A stretch of DNA of 64,000 nucleotides from Sulfuricurvum sp. (GCA_024637295.1 JAGXFL010000008.1:1-64000), one strand, 5' to 3'; counted from the first letter of the stretch, positions 40,490-49,167 are shown. Notes: generated by a model from the letters alone, not told the origin. Numbers and translations are program-made.

Positions 40490-41952
40490 TGCGTTCACTG
40501 ATTCTTGCAATCGCATTACTTGGATTAACCGGATGCAGTGTCGTTACCAAAAAAGAGATGCTAAAGCCTGAAATGACCTTGAAAGAACTCGAAAACAATG
40601 CAACCCAGATCCAGCGCAGTGAACCTGCCATGCAAATCGTAGAAGTTAATGCCGATAATTTTCATATTGAGACACAAACCATACCGGACAAAGAGATCAT
40701 CAAACGTGCCAAAATAATGGGAGCCAATTTAAACGATGTCATAGCACTATTAACCGAAGCTACCAATGAGAACATTGTTTTTCAACAGCAATCTGAATCT
40801 GTTACTTCAAGTAATTCACAATTAGGGCTTACTGGACAAACAGCTTCCTCTAATGCTGTTTCAAATAATGGGCAATACTCAAACGGCAATGATTATTTAC
40901 TTACAGACACTCGTATAAATCTCTCCGCATCCAATATTGCATTTGGCAGCTTACTCCAAAAAACCATGGGTGATAAACTGGGAATTCAGTATTATGATGA
41001 CACATTCTACTTAGGGCATGTTCATACCACTACTCTCAAAATTCCATCTGTCAATGGGTTATCTACCGCTATGAGCTCAAGCCTTAGCTCCATGGGTGCT
41101 ACCAATATTGCCTTTGACTCAGTCACTTCAACCATCAGTTTTTCCGCAAAAGAAAAAGAATATGGTGATATTATGAATTATCTTCAGATTCTCCGAAATA
41201 ACTTATACGTCATCGAATATGAAATCTCTATCTATACTGTTGACTTAAAAGACAATTATGCTTTAGGAATTAACTGGAGTTTGATCCCAAAAATGGCAGA
41301 AAACGGTATCGGGTTTATCGCTTCTTCCGCAGCCTCATTAGGTGCTGCAGGAACGACTGCGGCACCGCTGACTTTTGGAATGCTCATGAAAAACGACAAA
41401 TATAGCGGTCAAGCACTTATCAATGCCTTGGAAAACTTTGGAAAAGTCGAAAGCGTTCAACGACCGAAACTGCTAGGACTTGCAGGTACGACCGTTAGTC
41501 TTACCGATGGTGTTCAAACACCCTATATCAGTGGCATCACAAGCACATCCGTTGCTAATGGTACAGCACAACTTTCAACAACCAGCGCAACAGCTCTCAG
41601 CGGTCTAAATATTAATCTTAAATCTAACATGCTTGATGGGACTGTCATCACTGATATTGGACTTACCATCAATGACGTCGTCGGGTTTACCAATTTTGAA
41701 GTAGGAGCAACCAAATTTTCACAACCTACTACTGTCACAAAGGCAATCAATAACACCATGCGCGTACAGCCAGGTGTTCCGATTGTCATATCTGGTCTTT
41801 TCCGTAATAAAACAGATAAGGGATGGAATGGCCTTCCAGGCCTAGGGGATACTCCTGCTGCCGTCATTGGCGGAGCACGAAGTACTGCCAGCACTAAAAG
41901 CGAGATGGTAATCATCGTTACCCCTCGCGTCATCAAGTATGTGATGAAATAA
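40489..41952 (+). CDS. secretin, MshL/PilQ/CtsD-like lipoprotein
   Basis: A 487-residue outer-membrane secretin with a lipoprotein signal (ALLGLTGC, lipobox). N-terminal N-domains include DKEIIKRAKIMGANLNDVIALL. A serine/asparagine-rich linker (about 100-130) precedes the C-terminal secretin domain with VQRPKLLGLAGTTVSLTDG and VPIVISGLFRNKTDKGWNGLPGLGDTP, ending in EMVIIVTPRVI. It forms the exit or entry pore for a pilus or pseudopilus. Confidence 0.92.
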   Translation: MRSLILAIALLGLTGCSVVTKKEMLKPEMTLKELENNATQIQRSEPAMQIVEVNADNFHIETQTIPDKEIIKRAKIMGANLNDVIALLTEATNENIVFQQQSESVTSSNSQLGLTGQTASSNAVSNNGQYSNGNDYLLTDTRINLSASNIAFGSLLQKTMGDKLGIQYYDDTFYLGHVHTTTLKIPSVNGLSTAMSSSLSSMGATNIAFDSVTSTISFSAKEKEYGDIMNYLQILRNNLYVIEYEISIYTVDLKDNYALGINWSLIPKMAENGIGFIASSAASLGAAGTTAAPLTFGMLMKNDKYSGQALINALENFGKVESVQRPKLLGLAGTTVSLTDGVQTPYISGITSTSVANGTAQLSTTSATALSGLNINLKSNMLDGTVITDIGLTINDVVGFTNFEVGATKFSQPTTVTKAINNTMRVQPGVPIVISGLFRNKTDKGWNGLPGLGDTPAAVIGGARSTASTKSEMVIIVTPRVIKYVMK

Positions 41953-41954
41953 TC

Positions 41955-42749
41955 ATGGCAATATTTACAGCAGGGTGCCTCAATCTTACTAGCGACATCG
42001 ATAAGATCCGCGCGCAAGTATACCGTTGCGCGCGCTCAGACCTAGACTCGACTGCCGTCAAAGTTTCATTGCGCAAACACTCCGATGGGATCAACTACAT
42101 CGCGTTCTTGCCAAAAGAGAAGCTAGTGTATGAAAACATCCTCTTGCTCGCATCCAAGAACAGCGGTAAGAGTATCATCATCTTCGAACTTGACTACAAA
42201 CAAGTGGGTGTCGTACTCGAAGATCAAAAGATCATTGATTACATTCTTGACAAGCCTGAAGAGTTTGCAAAAGAGCGTAGTTATGAAACCATTTATGCCG
42301 ATAACACCAAGGGGGACAAGCTTGTCTCTCTTAATCTTGACAAGGATAGAAAGGACACATGGACTGGAAGTTTTCTATTGGCTTGTACCGTCATTATCAC
42401 TGCTGTACTCTTTTACGCGGGTTACGATTATTTGAACTCTACGCAGCTCAATCTTACTAATCGTGACACCCTCGTAACAGAGTACAAACAGTTGGTAACC
42501 AAAAACTGTAATGTCTCTCTTGCCATGACCAAAAAAGTGGACATGGTCGGTGAATTAGAAAAAATTGAAAAGATGACGCAAGATTCTGGGTCCACCCTTC
42601 AGCAGATAAGCTATCAAAACGATAGCTTATGTGCTGAGGTGGTGACACCAAACCTCAATGCTTTTGTCGGGCTATTACCACCAGAAGCTAAAATAATGAA
42701 GGAAGATGCTGCTCAAGGCATCGTGCAGTTTTGTAATGAAAAAGTATAG
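41955..42749 (+). CDS. Walker-A-containing inner-membrane protein, CtsP/PilN-like
   Basis: A 264-residue protein. The first 130 residues are soluble and contain ASKNSGKS (residues 66-73), an exact [AG]x4GK[ST] Walker A. A single transmembrane helix lies near 136-157, and about 100 residues follow, predicted periplasmic and partly coiled-coil. This is the layout of a PilM/PilN-type fusion in outline. By position it corresponds to ctsP of the Campylobacter competence locus, a predicted nucleotide-binding protein. No Walker B was clearly found, so nucleotide binding is uncertain. Confidence 0.55.
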   Translation: MAIFTAGCLNLTSDIDKIRAQVYRCARSDLDSTAVKVSLRKHSDGINYIAFLPKEKLVYENILLLASKNSGKSIIIFELDYKQVGVVLEDQKIIDYILDKPEEFAKERSYETIYADNTKGDKLVSLNLDKDRKDTWTGSFLLACTVIITAVLFYAGYDYLNSTQLNLTNRDTLVTEYKQLVTKNCNVSLAMTKKVDMVGELEKIEKMTQDSGSTLQQISYQNDSLCAEVVTPNLNAFVGLLPPEAKIMKEDAAQGIVQFCNEKV

Positions 42750-43179
42750 TCTCGTTGCTCTATTTATTGTTATCTTGATGACAATCCTGGTATCAACGTA
42801 CTTTTATTTTCTTGACATTGTGTACGAAGATAAAACGGTAGCCGAAGAGGTGAAGACCTTTAGTGCTTTAAAAACTGCCGTGGAGCAGCCAGTTGCTGTG
42901 TACGCCAAGGATCAAATCCTTCGCGCCAAGAACGATCAATATGATGAGCTCATCCAAGAGTTGAATTTGGATGCCAAAGTATCGATTGAGAAAGAAAAAT
43001 TAATTATCCAAGGAGGCATTCATGAAACCTATTCATACTTACTACTGAAGCGGCTCTTGGATGTTGTCAAAAACGACAATGTTGAATTGGTAAGCAGCTG
43101 CATCGGGAAAGGGTGCACTGCAGATGAATATGGCTTTACCATTACGGTTCATCCGTATGTTTTAAATGTTTCACAATAA
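42736..43179 (+). CDS. PilO/CtsX-like inner-membrane protein
   Basis: A 147-residue protein. It has an N-terminal transmembrane helix (residues 5-25), a helical linker and a small C-terminal alpha/beta domain (KVSIEKEKLIIQGGIHETYSYLL) like the ferredoxin-like domain of PilO/GspM. A pair of Cys (SSCIGKGC) lies near the end. The ATG at 42736 overlaps the previous gene by 14 bases. By order it matches ctsX. Confidence 0.58.
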   Translation: MKKYSLVALFIVILMTILVSTYFYFLDIVYEDKTVAEEVKTFSALKTAVEQPVAVYAKDQILRAKNDQYDELIQELNLDAKVSIEKEKLIIQGGIHETYSYLLLKRLLDVVKNDNVELVSSCIGKGCTADEYGFTITVHPYVLNVSQ

Positions 43180-43222
43180 AAGATCAATCTTGCAACGTCA
43201 AGATAAAAACAAAGGATATACA

Positions 43223-43786
43223 ATGACACAGAATTACACTGGAATGAGAAAAGGTATCTCTCTTGTAGAGATGATGATCGCGATTATTTTATTCGCAGCG
43301 TTGGCTACTGTTGGCCTTAAATACACCAAGAACTATATCAACACAGATCTTCAAGCGATGAAAGCACGTGTTGCTGCAGCAATGGATCAAGGTTCTCAAT
43401 TGACACAAGCGTACAAATTGTACACAACACAATACGGTGCTCCAACATCGATCAATGATCTCAATGCGACTGCTACTCCGGTATTGACATCACTTCCTGC
43501 TACTATCACAGAGATGAGTGCACTTGGATGGGATCTAAACACATCTACAGGTATCGGTTCTGGATATGGTTTCCATATGACCCTTGATGGTAATACAACA
43601 ACAGTTCAAGCTGGTACATACTGTGCTCTTTGGAACCATGAGTTCAACGCATCTGTTGAGACAAATGTTAGTGGAACAGAAGACTATGGCACTATCACAG
43701 CACCACTATATGTTACGTCTACTGCACTAAGCTACTGTTATGGAACATCTACAACAGGTTACGAAGTTATCGTTAAACTCCCGTAA
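43223..43786 (+). CDS. type IV prepilin, tandem copy 1
   Basis: A 187-residue prepilin with an 11-residue leader ending MRKG, cleavage before ISLVEM (Glu at +5), and a hydrophobic N-terminal helix (MMIAIILFAALATVGL). The globular domain has two Cys (TYCALW, LSYCYG) that likely form a C-terminal disulfide loop. AAAGGAT precedes the ATG. It is nearly identical to copies 2 and 3, sharing 108 consecutive bases with copy 2. No sigma54 site precedes it, so it may be read from the operon promoter at 40035. Confidence 0.9.
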   Translation: MTQNYTGMRKGISLVEMMIAIILFAALATVGLKYTKNYINTDLQAMKARVAAAMDQGSQLTQAYKLYTTQYGAPTSINDLNATATPVLTSLPATITEMSALGWDLNTSTGIGSGYGFHMTLDGNTTTVQAGTYCALWNHEFNASVETNVSGTEDYGTITAPLYVTSTALSYCYGTSTTGYEVIVKLP

Positions 43787-43813
43787 TCTGGCTTCTAATC
43801 TTTCATGAATTCT

Positions 43814-43837
43814 TTCTTGCTCCTATTAGAGCAAGAA
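43814..43837 (+). terminator. hairpin after prepilin copy 1
   Basis: TTCTTGCTC-CTATTA-GAGCAAGAA is a perfect 9-bp stem 27 bases after the stop. No T-run follows (GATTCAACCCCC), so it may stabilise the 3' end of pilin mRNA or cause pausing rather than classical termination. Confidence 0.55.
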
Positions 43838-43889
43838 GATTCAACCCCCTTCTCACCCCTTTATTAACAATAAATCTTTTCTATAAAAA

Positions 43890-43907
43890 TTGGCACAAAA
43901 ATTGCTT
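43890..43907 (+). promoter_or_regulatory. sigma54 promoter of prepilin copy 2
   Basis: TTGGCAC-AAAAA-TTGCTT is an essentially perfect RpoN promoter (TGGCAC-N5-TTGCW), about 65 bases upstream of the copy 2 ATG. An AT-rich run precedes it. Confidence 0.85.
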
Positions 43908-43971
43908 AGACCATTTGATGATACCAAATTCCTACATTGCACGCAGTGTAGGATAGACCAAAGGACATGCA

Positions 43972-44535
43972 ATGACACCAAATTACACCGGAATGAGAAA
44001 AGGTCTCTCTTTGGCAGAGATGATGATCGCGATTATTTTATTCGCAGCGTTGGCTACTGTTGGCCTTAAATACACCAAGAACTACATCAATACGGATCTT
44101 CAGGCAATGAAAGCTCGTACTGCTGCAGCGATGGATCAAGCCTCTCAATTGACGCAAGCGTACAAATTGTACACAACACAATATGGTCCTCTTACAGCGA
44201 TCGGTGATCTTAATGCGACTGCTACTCCGGTATTGACGGCTACCCCTGACATTATCGCAGAGATGAGTTTACTTGGATGGGATTTTAACTCAAGTACGGG
44301 TGTTGGAACTGGAAAGGGCTTTCATATGACCCTTGATGGTAATACAACAACAGTTCAAGCTGGTACATACTGTGCTCTTTGGAACCATGAGTTCAACGCA
44401 TCTGTTGAGACAAATGTTAGTGGAACAGAAAACTATGGCACTATCACAGTACCTCTGTATGTTGCAGATACTGCATTAAGCTACTGTTATGGAACCTCTA
44501 CAACTAGTTATAACATTATCGTTAAACTCCCGTAA
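43972..44535 (+). CDS. type IV prepilin, tandem copy 2
   Basis: A 187-residue prepilin with leader MTPNYTGMRKG and mature start LSLAEMMIAI (Glu at +5). Compared with copies 1 and 3 it has a distinct middle (about residues 68-110, with TAIGDLN, DIIAEMSLLGWDFNSS, GVGTGKG). Its C-terminal third is identical in DNA to copy 1 over 108 bases. Two Cys are conserved. It has the strongest sigma54 promoter of the cluster and may be the major pilin. Confidence 0.9.
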   Translation: MTPNYTGMRKGLSLAEMMIAIILFAALATVGLKYTKNYINTDLQAMKARTAAAMDQASQLTQAYKLYTTQYGPLTAIGDLNATATPVLTATPDIIAEMSLLGWDFNSSTGVGTGKGFHMTLDGNTTTVQAGTYCALWNHEFNASVETNVSGTENYGTITVPLYVADTALSYCYGTSTTSYNIIVKLP

Positions 44536-44562
44536 TCTGGCTTCTAATCTTTCATGAATTCT

Positions 44563-44586
44563 TTCTTGCTCCTATTGGAGCAAGAA
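44563..44586 (+). terminator. hairpin after prepilin copy 2
   Basis: TTCTTGCTC-CTATTG-GAGCAAGAA repeats the copy 1 element. The single loop change A to G lets C and G pair, lengthening the stem to 10 bp with a TATT loop. No T-tract follows. Confidence 0.55.
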
Positions 44587-44639
44587 GATTCAACCCCCTT
44601 CTCACCCCTTCATTAACAATAAATCTTTTCTATAAAAAT

Positions 44640-44656
44640 TGGTACAAAAATTGCTT
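44640..44656 (+). promoter_or_regulatory. sigma54 promoter of prepilin copy 3
   Basis: TGGTAC-AAAAA-TTGCTT is the second copy of the RpoN site. It carries C to T at the third base after GG, a normally conserved position, so it may be weaker than the copy 2 promoter. The ATG is about 83 bases downstream. Confidence 0.75.
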
Positions 44657-44738
44657 ATAAGACTTGAATGATACCGAGGTATCTGAATCTCTACATTAGA
44701 TCAGTCCCTCACAGCATGGACAGGCCAAAGGATATACA

Positions 44739-45302
44739 ATGACACCAAATTACACCGGAATGAGAAAAGGTATCTCTCTTGTAGAGATGATGATCGCGAT
44801 TATTTTATTCGCAGCGTTGGCTACTATTGGCCTTAAATATACCAAGAACTATATCAACACAGATCTTCAAGCGATGAAAGCACGTACTGCTGCAGCGATG
44901 GATCAAGGTTCTCAATTGACACAAGCGTACAAATTGTACACTTCCCAATACGGTTCCCCAACAACAATCACCGATCTCAATGCCACTGCTACTCCAGTAT
45001 TGACCAATATCCCTGCCGCTATCACAGAGATGAGTGCACTAGGATGGGATCTAAACACATCTACAGGTATCGGTTCTGGATATGGTTTCCACATGACCCT
45101 TGATGGTAATACAACAACCATCCAAGCTGCTACTTATTGTGCTATATGGAACCATGAGTTTAATTCATCTGTTGAGTTAAATGTAAGCGGTACAGAAGAC
45201 TATGGCACTATCACAGCACCTCTGTATGTTTCATCTACTGCATTAAGCTACTGTTATGGAACATCTACAACAGGTTATGAAGTTATCATTAAACTCCCAT
45301 AA
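44739..45302 (+). CDS. type IV prepilin, tandem copy 3
   Basis: A 187-residue prepilin with leader MTPNYTGMRKG and mature start ISLVEMMIAI. Its middle (ITEMSALGWDLNTSTGIGSG) matches copy 1, but its last third (IQAATYCAIWNHEFNSSVELN) differs from both. Two Cys are kept. A 14-bp hairpin follows. It lies at the end of the homologous array. Confidence 0.9.
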   Translation: MTPNYTGMRKGISLVEMMIAIILFAALATIGLKYTKNYINTDLQAMKARTAAAMDQGSQLTQAYKLYTSQYGSPTTITDLNATATPVLTNIPAAITEMSALGWDLNTSTGIGSGYGFHMTLDGNTTTIQAATYCAIWNHEFNSSVELNVSGTEDYGTITAPLYVSSTALSYCYGTSTTGYEVIIKLP

Positions 45303-45324
45303 TCTGCCAAAATATTAACTTTTT

Positions 45325-45359
45325 ACTTATTTTCACTCATAATAAGAGTGAAAATAAGT
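45325..45359 (+). terminator. long hairpin after prepilin copy 3
   Basis: ACTTATTTTCACTC and GAGTGAAAATAAGT form a perfect 14-bp stem with a 7-base loop, 22 bases after the stop. No T-run follows on the plus strand, but the stem itself is the longest in the cluster. It probably ends or protects the pilin transcript. Confidence 0.6.
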
Positions 45360-45446
45360 CCTCCATTTATTTTCATTGTAACCATTAAAGATTTATTTAC
45401 CATTGTCGATATACACAAATACAAGTGTTATAAAAGGAGTTTTAAC

Positions 45447-46034
45447 ATGAATCACCCATACAATGGAAAAAGAAAAGGTATCTCGTTGGTTGAGATGACA
45501 ATTGCTGTTATCTTATTTGGTCTTTTATCAGCCATAGCGTTGTTCTATTACAGAAGCTTATTTAACATTGATTTGACCGCTAAAAAAGCCCGTGTTGCTG
45601 CACTGATGGATCAGGCATATCAACTTTCGGGCGCATATGATATCTTTGTAGCACAACAGGGCGTAGCCCCTAGCGTGGCTAATTTAAGTGAATTAAATGC
45701 GACCAATGTATTGATTCTTAGAAATCTACCAAGAAAAATTCAAGAGATGACAACCGTCGGATGGGAACTGAATACTTCAATGGCCAATGGACGTCCTGGA
45801 TTTCAGTTCCCAATCGATCTAAATGGAACAAGCTATACAACCTTGTCTGATGATGATCTATATTGTGCTATCTTTAATCACGAACTTAACACCAGTCTGG
45901 AACTGAACGTTACCAATAACACCGATTTTGGAACAGCCACTGCCCTTAATGCTAATGCAGCCTATGGTGATGTGTTTTGTTACTCTGAACTTATCGGTAC
46001 TGATTATAAACACTGGATTGTAATCCTCAAGTAA
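45447..46034 (+). CDS. prepilin, divergent paralogue
   Basis: A 195-residue prepilin with leader MNHPYNGKRKG then ISLVEMTIAVILF. Sequence parallels the tandem copies (KKARVAALMDQAYQLSGAYDIF, DLYCAIFNHELNTSLELN, FCYSEL) but is clearly older. Both Cys are kept. AAAGGAG precedes the ATG, which is chosen over an upstream in-frame ATG at 45348 that lies in the hairpin. Likely a minor or alternative pilin. Confidence 0.87.
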   Translation: MNHPYNGKRKGISLVEMTIAVILFGLLSAIALFYYRSLFNIDLTAKKARVAALMDQAYQLSGAYDIFVAQQGVAPSVANLSELNATNVLILRNLPRKIQEMTTVGWELNTSMANGRPGFQFPIDLNGTSYTTLSDDDLYCAIFNHELNTSLELNVTNNTDFGTATALNANAAYGDVFCYSELIGTDYKHWIVILK

Positions 46035-46035
46035 G

Positions 46036-46533
46036 ATGATCATGCAAAGAAGAGCTTTTACCCTGATCGAAGTCCTCCTTACCATTTTTTTGGTAGGGAT
46101 TATAAGTGCGCTAGGATTTTTTTACATAAGCACAACGCATTTAAAACAAGCTGAGTACAAAACAGCGCTTCAATCACAGTTGAACCTCATTGAGTCAATG
46201 GTCTTTCAATGCAAAAGCCTGTCTGAACAGATGCCAAACCAAGTGGGTGGAGCAGATGCATCCGATACCAATCTCTCTGCTTTAGAATGCAATACAAGTA
46301 CCCCCTATAACTTTGATGGTGGCCGTAATGGATTTGTACCTATCCCCCCAGCTGGTTTTTCAGCCTATACTGCAACCGAGTCTGGAACGATTTTTTACAT
46401 CATGACAACTGCCGATAACAACTCGTCACAAGATGAAGCTTTGAAAAGTTTGATACTAAACTATACCTCGGTCCAAGCTACTCTTGATCATAATACAACT
46501 TCTGCAAGCTTTAAATTTTATCTATCGCGCTAA
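46036..46533 (+). CDS. prepilin-like protein (minor pilin)
   Basis: A 165-residue protein with N-terminal MQRRAFTLIEVLLTIFLVGIISALGF: a type IV pilin helix with Glu at +5, but Ala instead of Gly at -1, which some peptidases accept. Two Cys (VFQCKS and LECNTS) suggest a disulfide. It starts one base after the previous stop; the second ATG (46042) is an equally good start. Probably a tip or initiation pilin. Confidence 0.8.
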   Translation: MIMQRRAFTLIEVLLTIFLVGIISALGFFYISTTHLKQAEYKTALQSQLNLIESMVFQCKSLSEQMPNQVGGADASDTNLSALECNTSTPYNFDGGRNGFVPIPPAGFSAYTATESGTIFYIMTTADNNSSQDEALKSLILNYTSVQATLDHNTTSASFKFYLSR

Positions 46534-46564
46534 TTTTGTGTTATAATAATAACAAAAAGCGCCT

Positions 46565-48127
46565 ATGAACATAAAGAAGATATTAACGCCAAAGCAGCTT
46601 GAAGTATGCCAAAAAGAGCAGTACTATTATCAACAGCTTGGTGTTAAAAAACATCTTCTTCAAATCGCCCTCGAGCACCATTTCGTTCAAAAAAAAGAGC
46701 CTACTGTTATCCATAATCTTGAGCTTATGAAAGAATATGAGATGGTCATCGTTGAAGAAAGCGAAACCGTTCTCAAGATTGAGCGCAAAGAACTTTTAGG
46801 TGAGAAACGTCTTGCTGAACTTTCCACAAAAGCACGGAAAAACGTTGAGCAAAAAAATATTCCTGTCCGCGAATTTCAGCAAAAATACACAGCACATCTG
46901 CGCGTTGATCCCGAAGCAATCGAGCGAAAGATCAAACAATTCAATGCCATGGATTGTGAAGAAGATGAAGTCATCGATATCTTTGAAATGTTATTGGAGT
47001 ATGGTATTCAGCGCCATTCAAGTGATATTCATATCAATGCGTACGAATCCTTTTACTGGCTTCGCTATCGTATTGACGGGCATATCCACGCAAAATTCTT
47101 ACTCAATCATGAGCTGGCACAACGTTTTGCCCTTATTATCAAGGAGCGTTGTAATATTGATATGATCAATGTCTATGCACCTCAAGGAGGAAGTTTTTCA
47201 AGAGAATATCAAGACCGATCTATCGATTTTCGTATCGAAATAGCCCCTTCTCAATATGGTGAAAATATCGTCATGCGTATCTTGGACAAATCAAAAAACA
47301 TTAAAACATTAACTGCTCTTTTCCCAAAACAACACCCCATGAGTGAACATGTTCACCATTTCGTCAATCAATCCAGTGGCTTTTTCCTAGTCGTAGGCCC
47401 TACTGGTAGCGGAAAGACAACTACCCTCAATGCTATTTTGAATCAACGGGACCGTCTTCATGAAATCATCTATACGATTGAAGACCCTATCGAGTATAAG
47501 ATAGACTTTGTAACACAATACCAGATTAATGAAGCCAGCGGGTTCACCTTTATAGAAGGTATGAAATCAATCATGCGCCAAGACCCGGACGTTATAGTCA
47601 TCGGTGAAATGCGTGATAAAGAATCGATTTTAACGGGTCTAAAAGCCGCTCACAGTGGGCATATGGTATTCTCAACCCTTCACACCCCAAACAGTTTTAT
47701 GGCGATGGAGAGAATTCGTGATGAGGGGGGGGACTTATTTATTCTTGCGTATTCACTCAGTGGGGTTATTGCCCAGCGTCTTGTTCCAAAACTTTGCAGT
47801 TGCAAACAGCCTTCCTTTGTAGAAGAAGGTAAAAAGTTTTTTGACAGTACAACTACCGGATATGAAAAAACCGGATGTATCCAATGTAATTTTACAGGAT
47901 ACAATGGACGAGCACTGTTACTGGATATGGTCTTTATCCCGGGAGACATGAAAGTACGTTACCAATTTTACCTTGCACTCAAAAACAGTACTGTATTTAA
48001 AGCGTGGGAGCATTTTATCACATTTAGCTATTTCCAATCGGCACAATATCTTTTCAACAATGGCATTTGTGACCACTCCACGCTCTCTAGTGAATTATTA
48101 TCACTGGGATACGTACATGAGACCTGA
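46565..48127 (+). CDS. GspE/PilB-family assembly ATPase (CtsE-like)
   Basis: A 520-residue secretion ATPase. It has an N-terminal helical domain (1-150), then a core with DEVIDIFEMLLEYGIQRHSSDIHI, Walker A GPTGSGKTT near 277, the Asp box EDPIEYKID, Walker B RQDPDVIVIGEMRD and His box HSGHMVFSTLH. A zinc-type Cys set (LCSCK, CIQC) lies near 415-440. It drives pilus or pseudopilus polymerisation. No retraction ATPase (PilT) is in the cluster. An extended -10 TGTTATAAT at 46539-46547 could give an internal promoter, but no clear ribosome site is seen. Confidence 0.92.
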   Translation: MNIKKILTPKQLEVCQKEQYYYQQLGVKKHLLQIALEHHFVQKKEPTVIHNLELMKEYEMVIVEESETVLKIERKELLGEKRLAELSTKARKNVEQKNIPVREFQQKYTAHLRVDPEAIERKIKQFNAMDCEEDEVIDIFEMLLEYGIQRHSSDIHINAYESFYWLRYRIDGHIHAKFLLNHELAQRFALIIKERCNIDMINVYAPQGGSFSREYQDRSIDFRIEIAPSQYGENIVMRILDKSKNIKTLTALFPKQHPMSEHVHHFVNQSSGFFLVVGPTGSGKTTTLNAILNQRDRLHEIIYTIEDPIEYKIDFVTQYQINEASGFTFIEGMKSIMRQDPDVIVIGEMRDKESILTGLKAAHSGHMVFSTLHTPNSFMAMERIRDEGGDLFILAYSLSGVIAQRLVPKLCSCKQPSFVEEGKKFFDSTTTGYEKTGCIQCNFTGYNGRALLLDMVFIPGDMKVRYQFYLALKNSTVFKAWEHFITFSYFQSAQYLFNNGICDHSTLSSELLSLGYVHET

Positions 48128-49157
48128 TTTACTCACCCTTCTTAAAACACTGCAACTATCACTCGAAAATGGGAAAAGTCTGACAAATTCACTGATGCTA
48201 TTGCAAGGAATAAGCAAAGAAAAATCTGAACAACGTGCTTATGCACAAATTATTAAAGCAATTCAAGAAGGGGCCTCTTTCTCATCATCCGTTGAAAAAT
48301 ACATATCACCTTCTCCCGACATCATTCAATTTATCTCAATGGCTGAGAAGGGTGGATCATTTGTCAAGACACTAAAATCCGTTGTCAACTATTTGGAAAT
48401 CAAAAATACATTCTATCAAGAATCAAATGACAAAATTGCCCTTCCTTTAATCTATTTTACCCTGACTACTGTCATAGTAATTGGAATTCGTTTTTTCGCC
48501 ATCCCATTTCATCTCAAAGAAGCATCGACATATGACCCTAAAATCCAAGCTGTTATTGCAGAACATCTACATATGGCACAAATTTTAAGTGATGTATTAT
48601 TTGGCTCATTGCTCTTGCTTTCTATATACTTTTTTATTGCTATGATCGCACTATTTAATTACACAGGTATCTTACAAGGACTGGCAAAAAAATATGCTTC
48701 TATCCTTCCATTGTCCTCAGGCATCATAAGTTATTTTGAAAAATTCATGCTTTTAAGTTTACTCAGCGAAATGTTAAAAAATGGTGTTTCGCTCAAAACA
48801 TCCTTTAAAGCAGCTGCCACGAGTACCCTTGTCACTTCTATCTCTAAACAATTTACTATCGTACTTGATCGCCTAAGCAAAGGTGAAAAGCATTTTTGGG
48901 AAATTTCATTTTTTGAAGAAATAGAACAACGTCTTCTCTCGGGAGCTGGAAACATTACACAACTTGGAGATATGTTGGGACAATTTGCACAACGATCACG
49001 ACTAAATGCTCTTGCGGCAGCAACACGATTTTTTCGCATCATCACGGTTATGTCCATTTTACTCTTAGCATTTGCTGTCTTTGTTGAATTTTTCACCATC
49101 GTCCTCACACAAGTACTAATCCAGCAAGAGTTTATTAATGCCGCTGGTCATGCATAA
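48117..49157 (+). CDS. GspF/PilC-family platform protein (CtsF-like)
   Basis: A 346-residue inner-membrane platform protein with three transmembrane helices, at about residues 105-125, 155-180 and 305-335, the usual GspF topology. The first F-domain has SLENGKSLTNSLMLLQG and FISMAEKGGSFVKTL. The second has LLSEMLKNGVSLKTSFKAA. The ATG at 48117 overlaps gspE by 11 bases; an earlier in-frame ATG lies far inside gspE. Confidence 0.88.
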   Translation: MRPDLLTLLKTLQLSLENGKSLTNSLMLLQGISKEKSEQRAYAQIIKAIQEGASFSSSVEKYISPSPDIIQFISMAEKGGSFVKTLKSVVNYLEIKNTFYQESNDKIALPLIYFTLTTVIVIGIRFFAIPFHLKEASTYDPKIQAVIAEHLHMAQILSDVLFGSLLLLSIYFFIAMIALFNYTGILQGLAKKYASILPLSSGIISYFEKFMLLSLLSEMLKNGVSLKTSFKAAATSTLVTSISKQFTIVLDRLSKGEKHFWEISFFEEIEQRLLSGAGNITQLGDMLGQFAQRSRLNALAAATRFFRIITVMSILLLAFAVFVEFFTIVLTQVLIQQEFINAAGHA

Positions 49158-49167
49158 GGATAATACA

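Larger units (their letters stand above)
43223..45302 (+). repeat. three tandem prepilin gene units
   Basis: Units start at 43223, 43972 and 44739 (749 and 767 bases apart). The first two each comprise a 187-codon prepilin, a conserved 3' hairpin and a sigma54 promoter for the next unit; the third keeps only the gene. Intergenic sequence is conserved over about 125 bases with about three differences between units 1 and 2. The conservation of non-coding DNA implies recent duplication or ongoing homogenisation. Confidence 0.9.

Noticed and set aside
43223-45302. Possible CRISPR or insertion sequence because of repeated DNA
   Set aside because: Units are 750 bases and coding for pilins; there are no short spacers, terminal inverted repeats or transposase.
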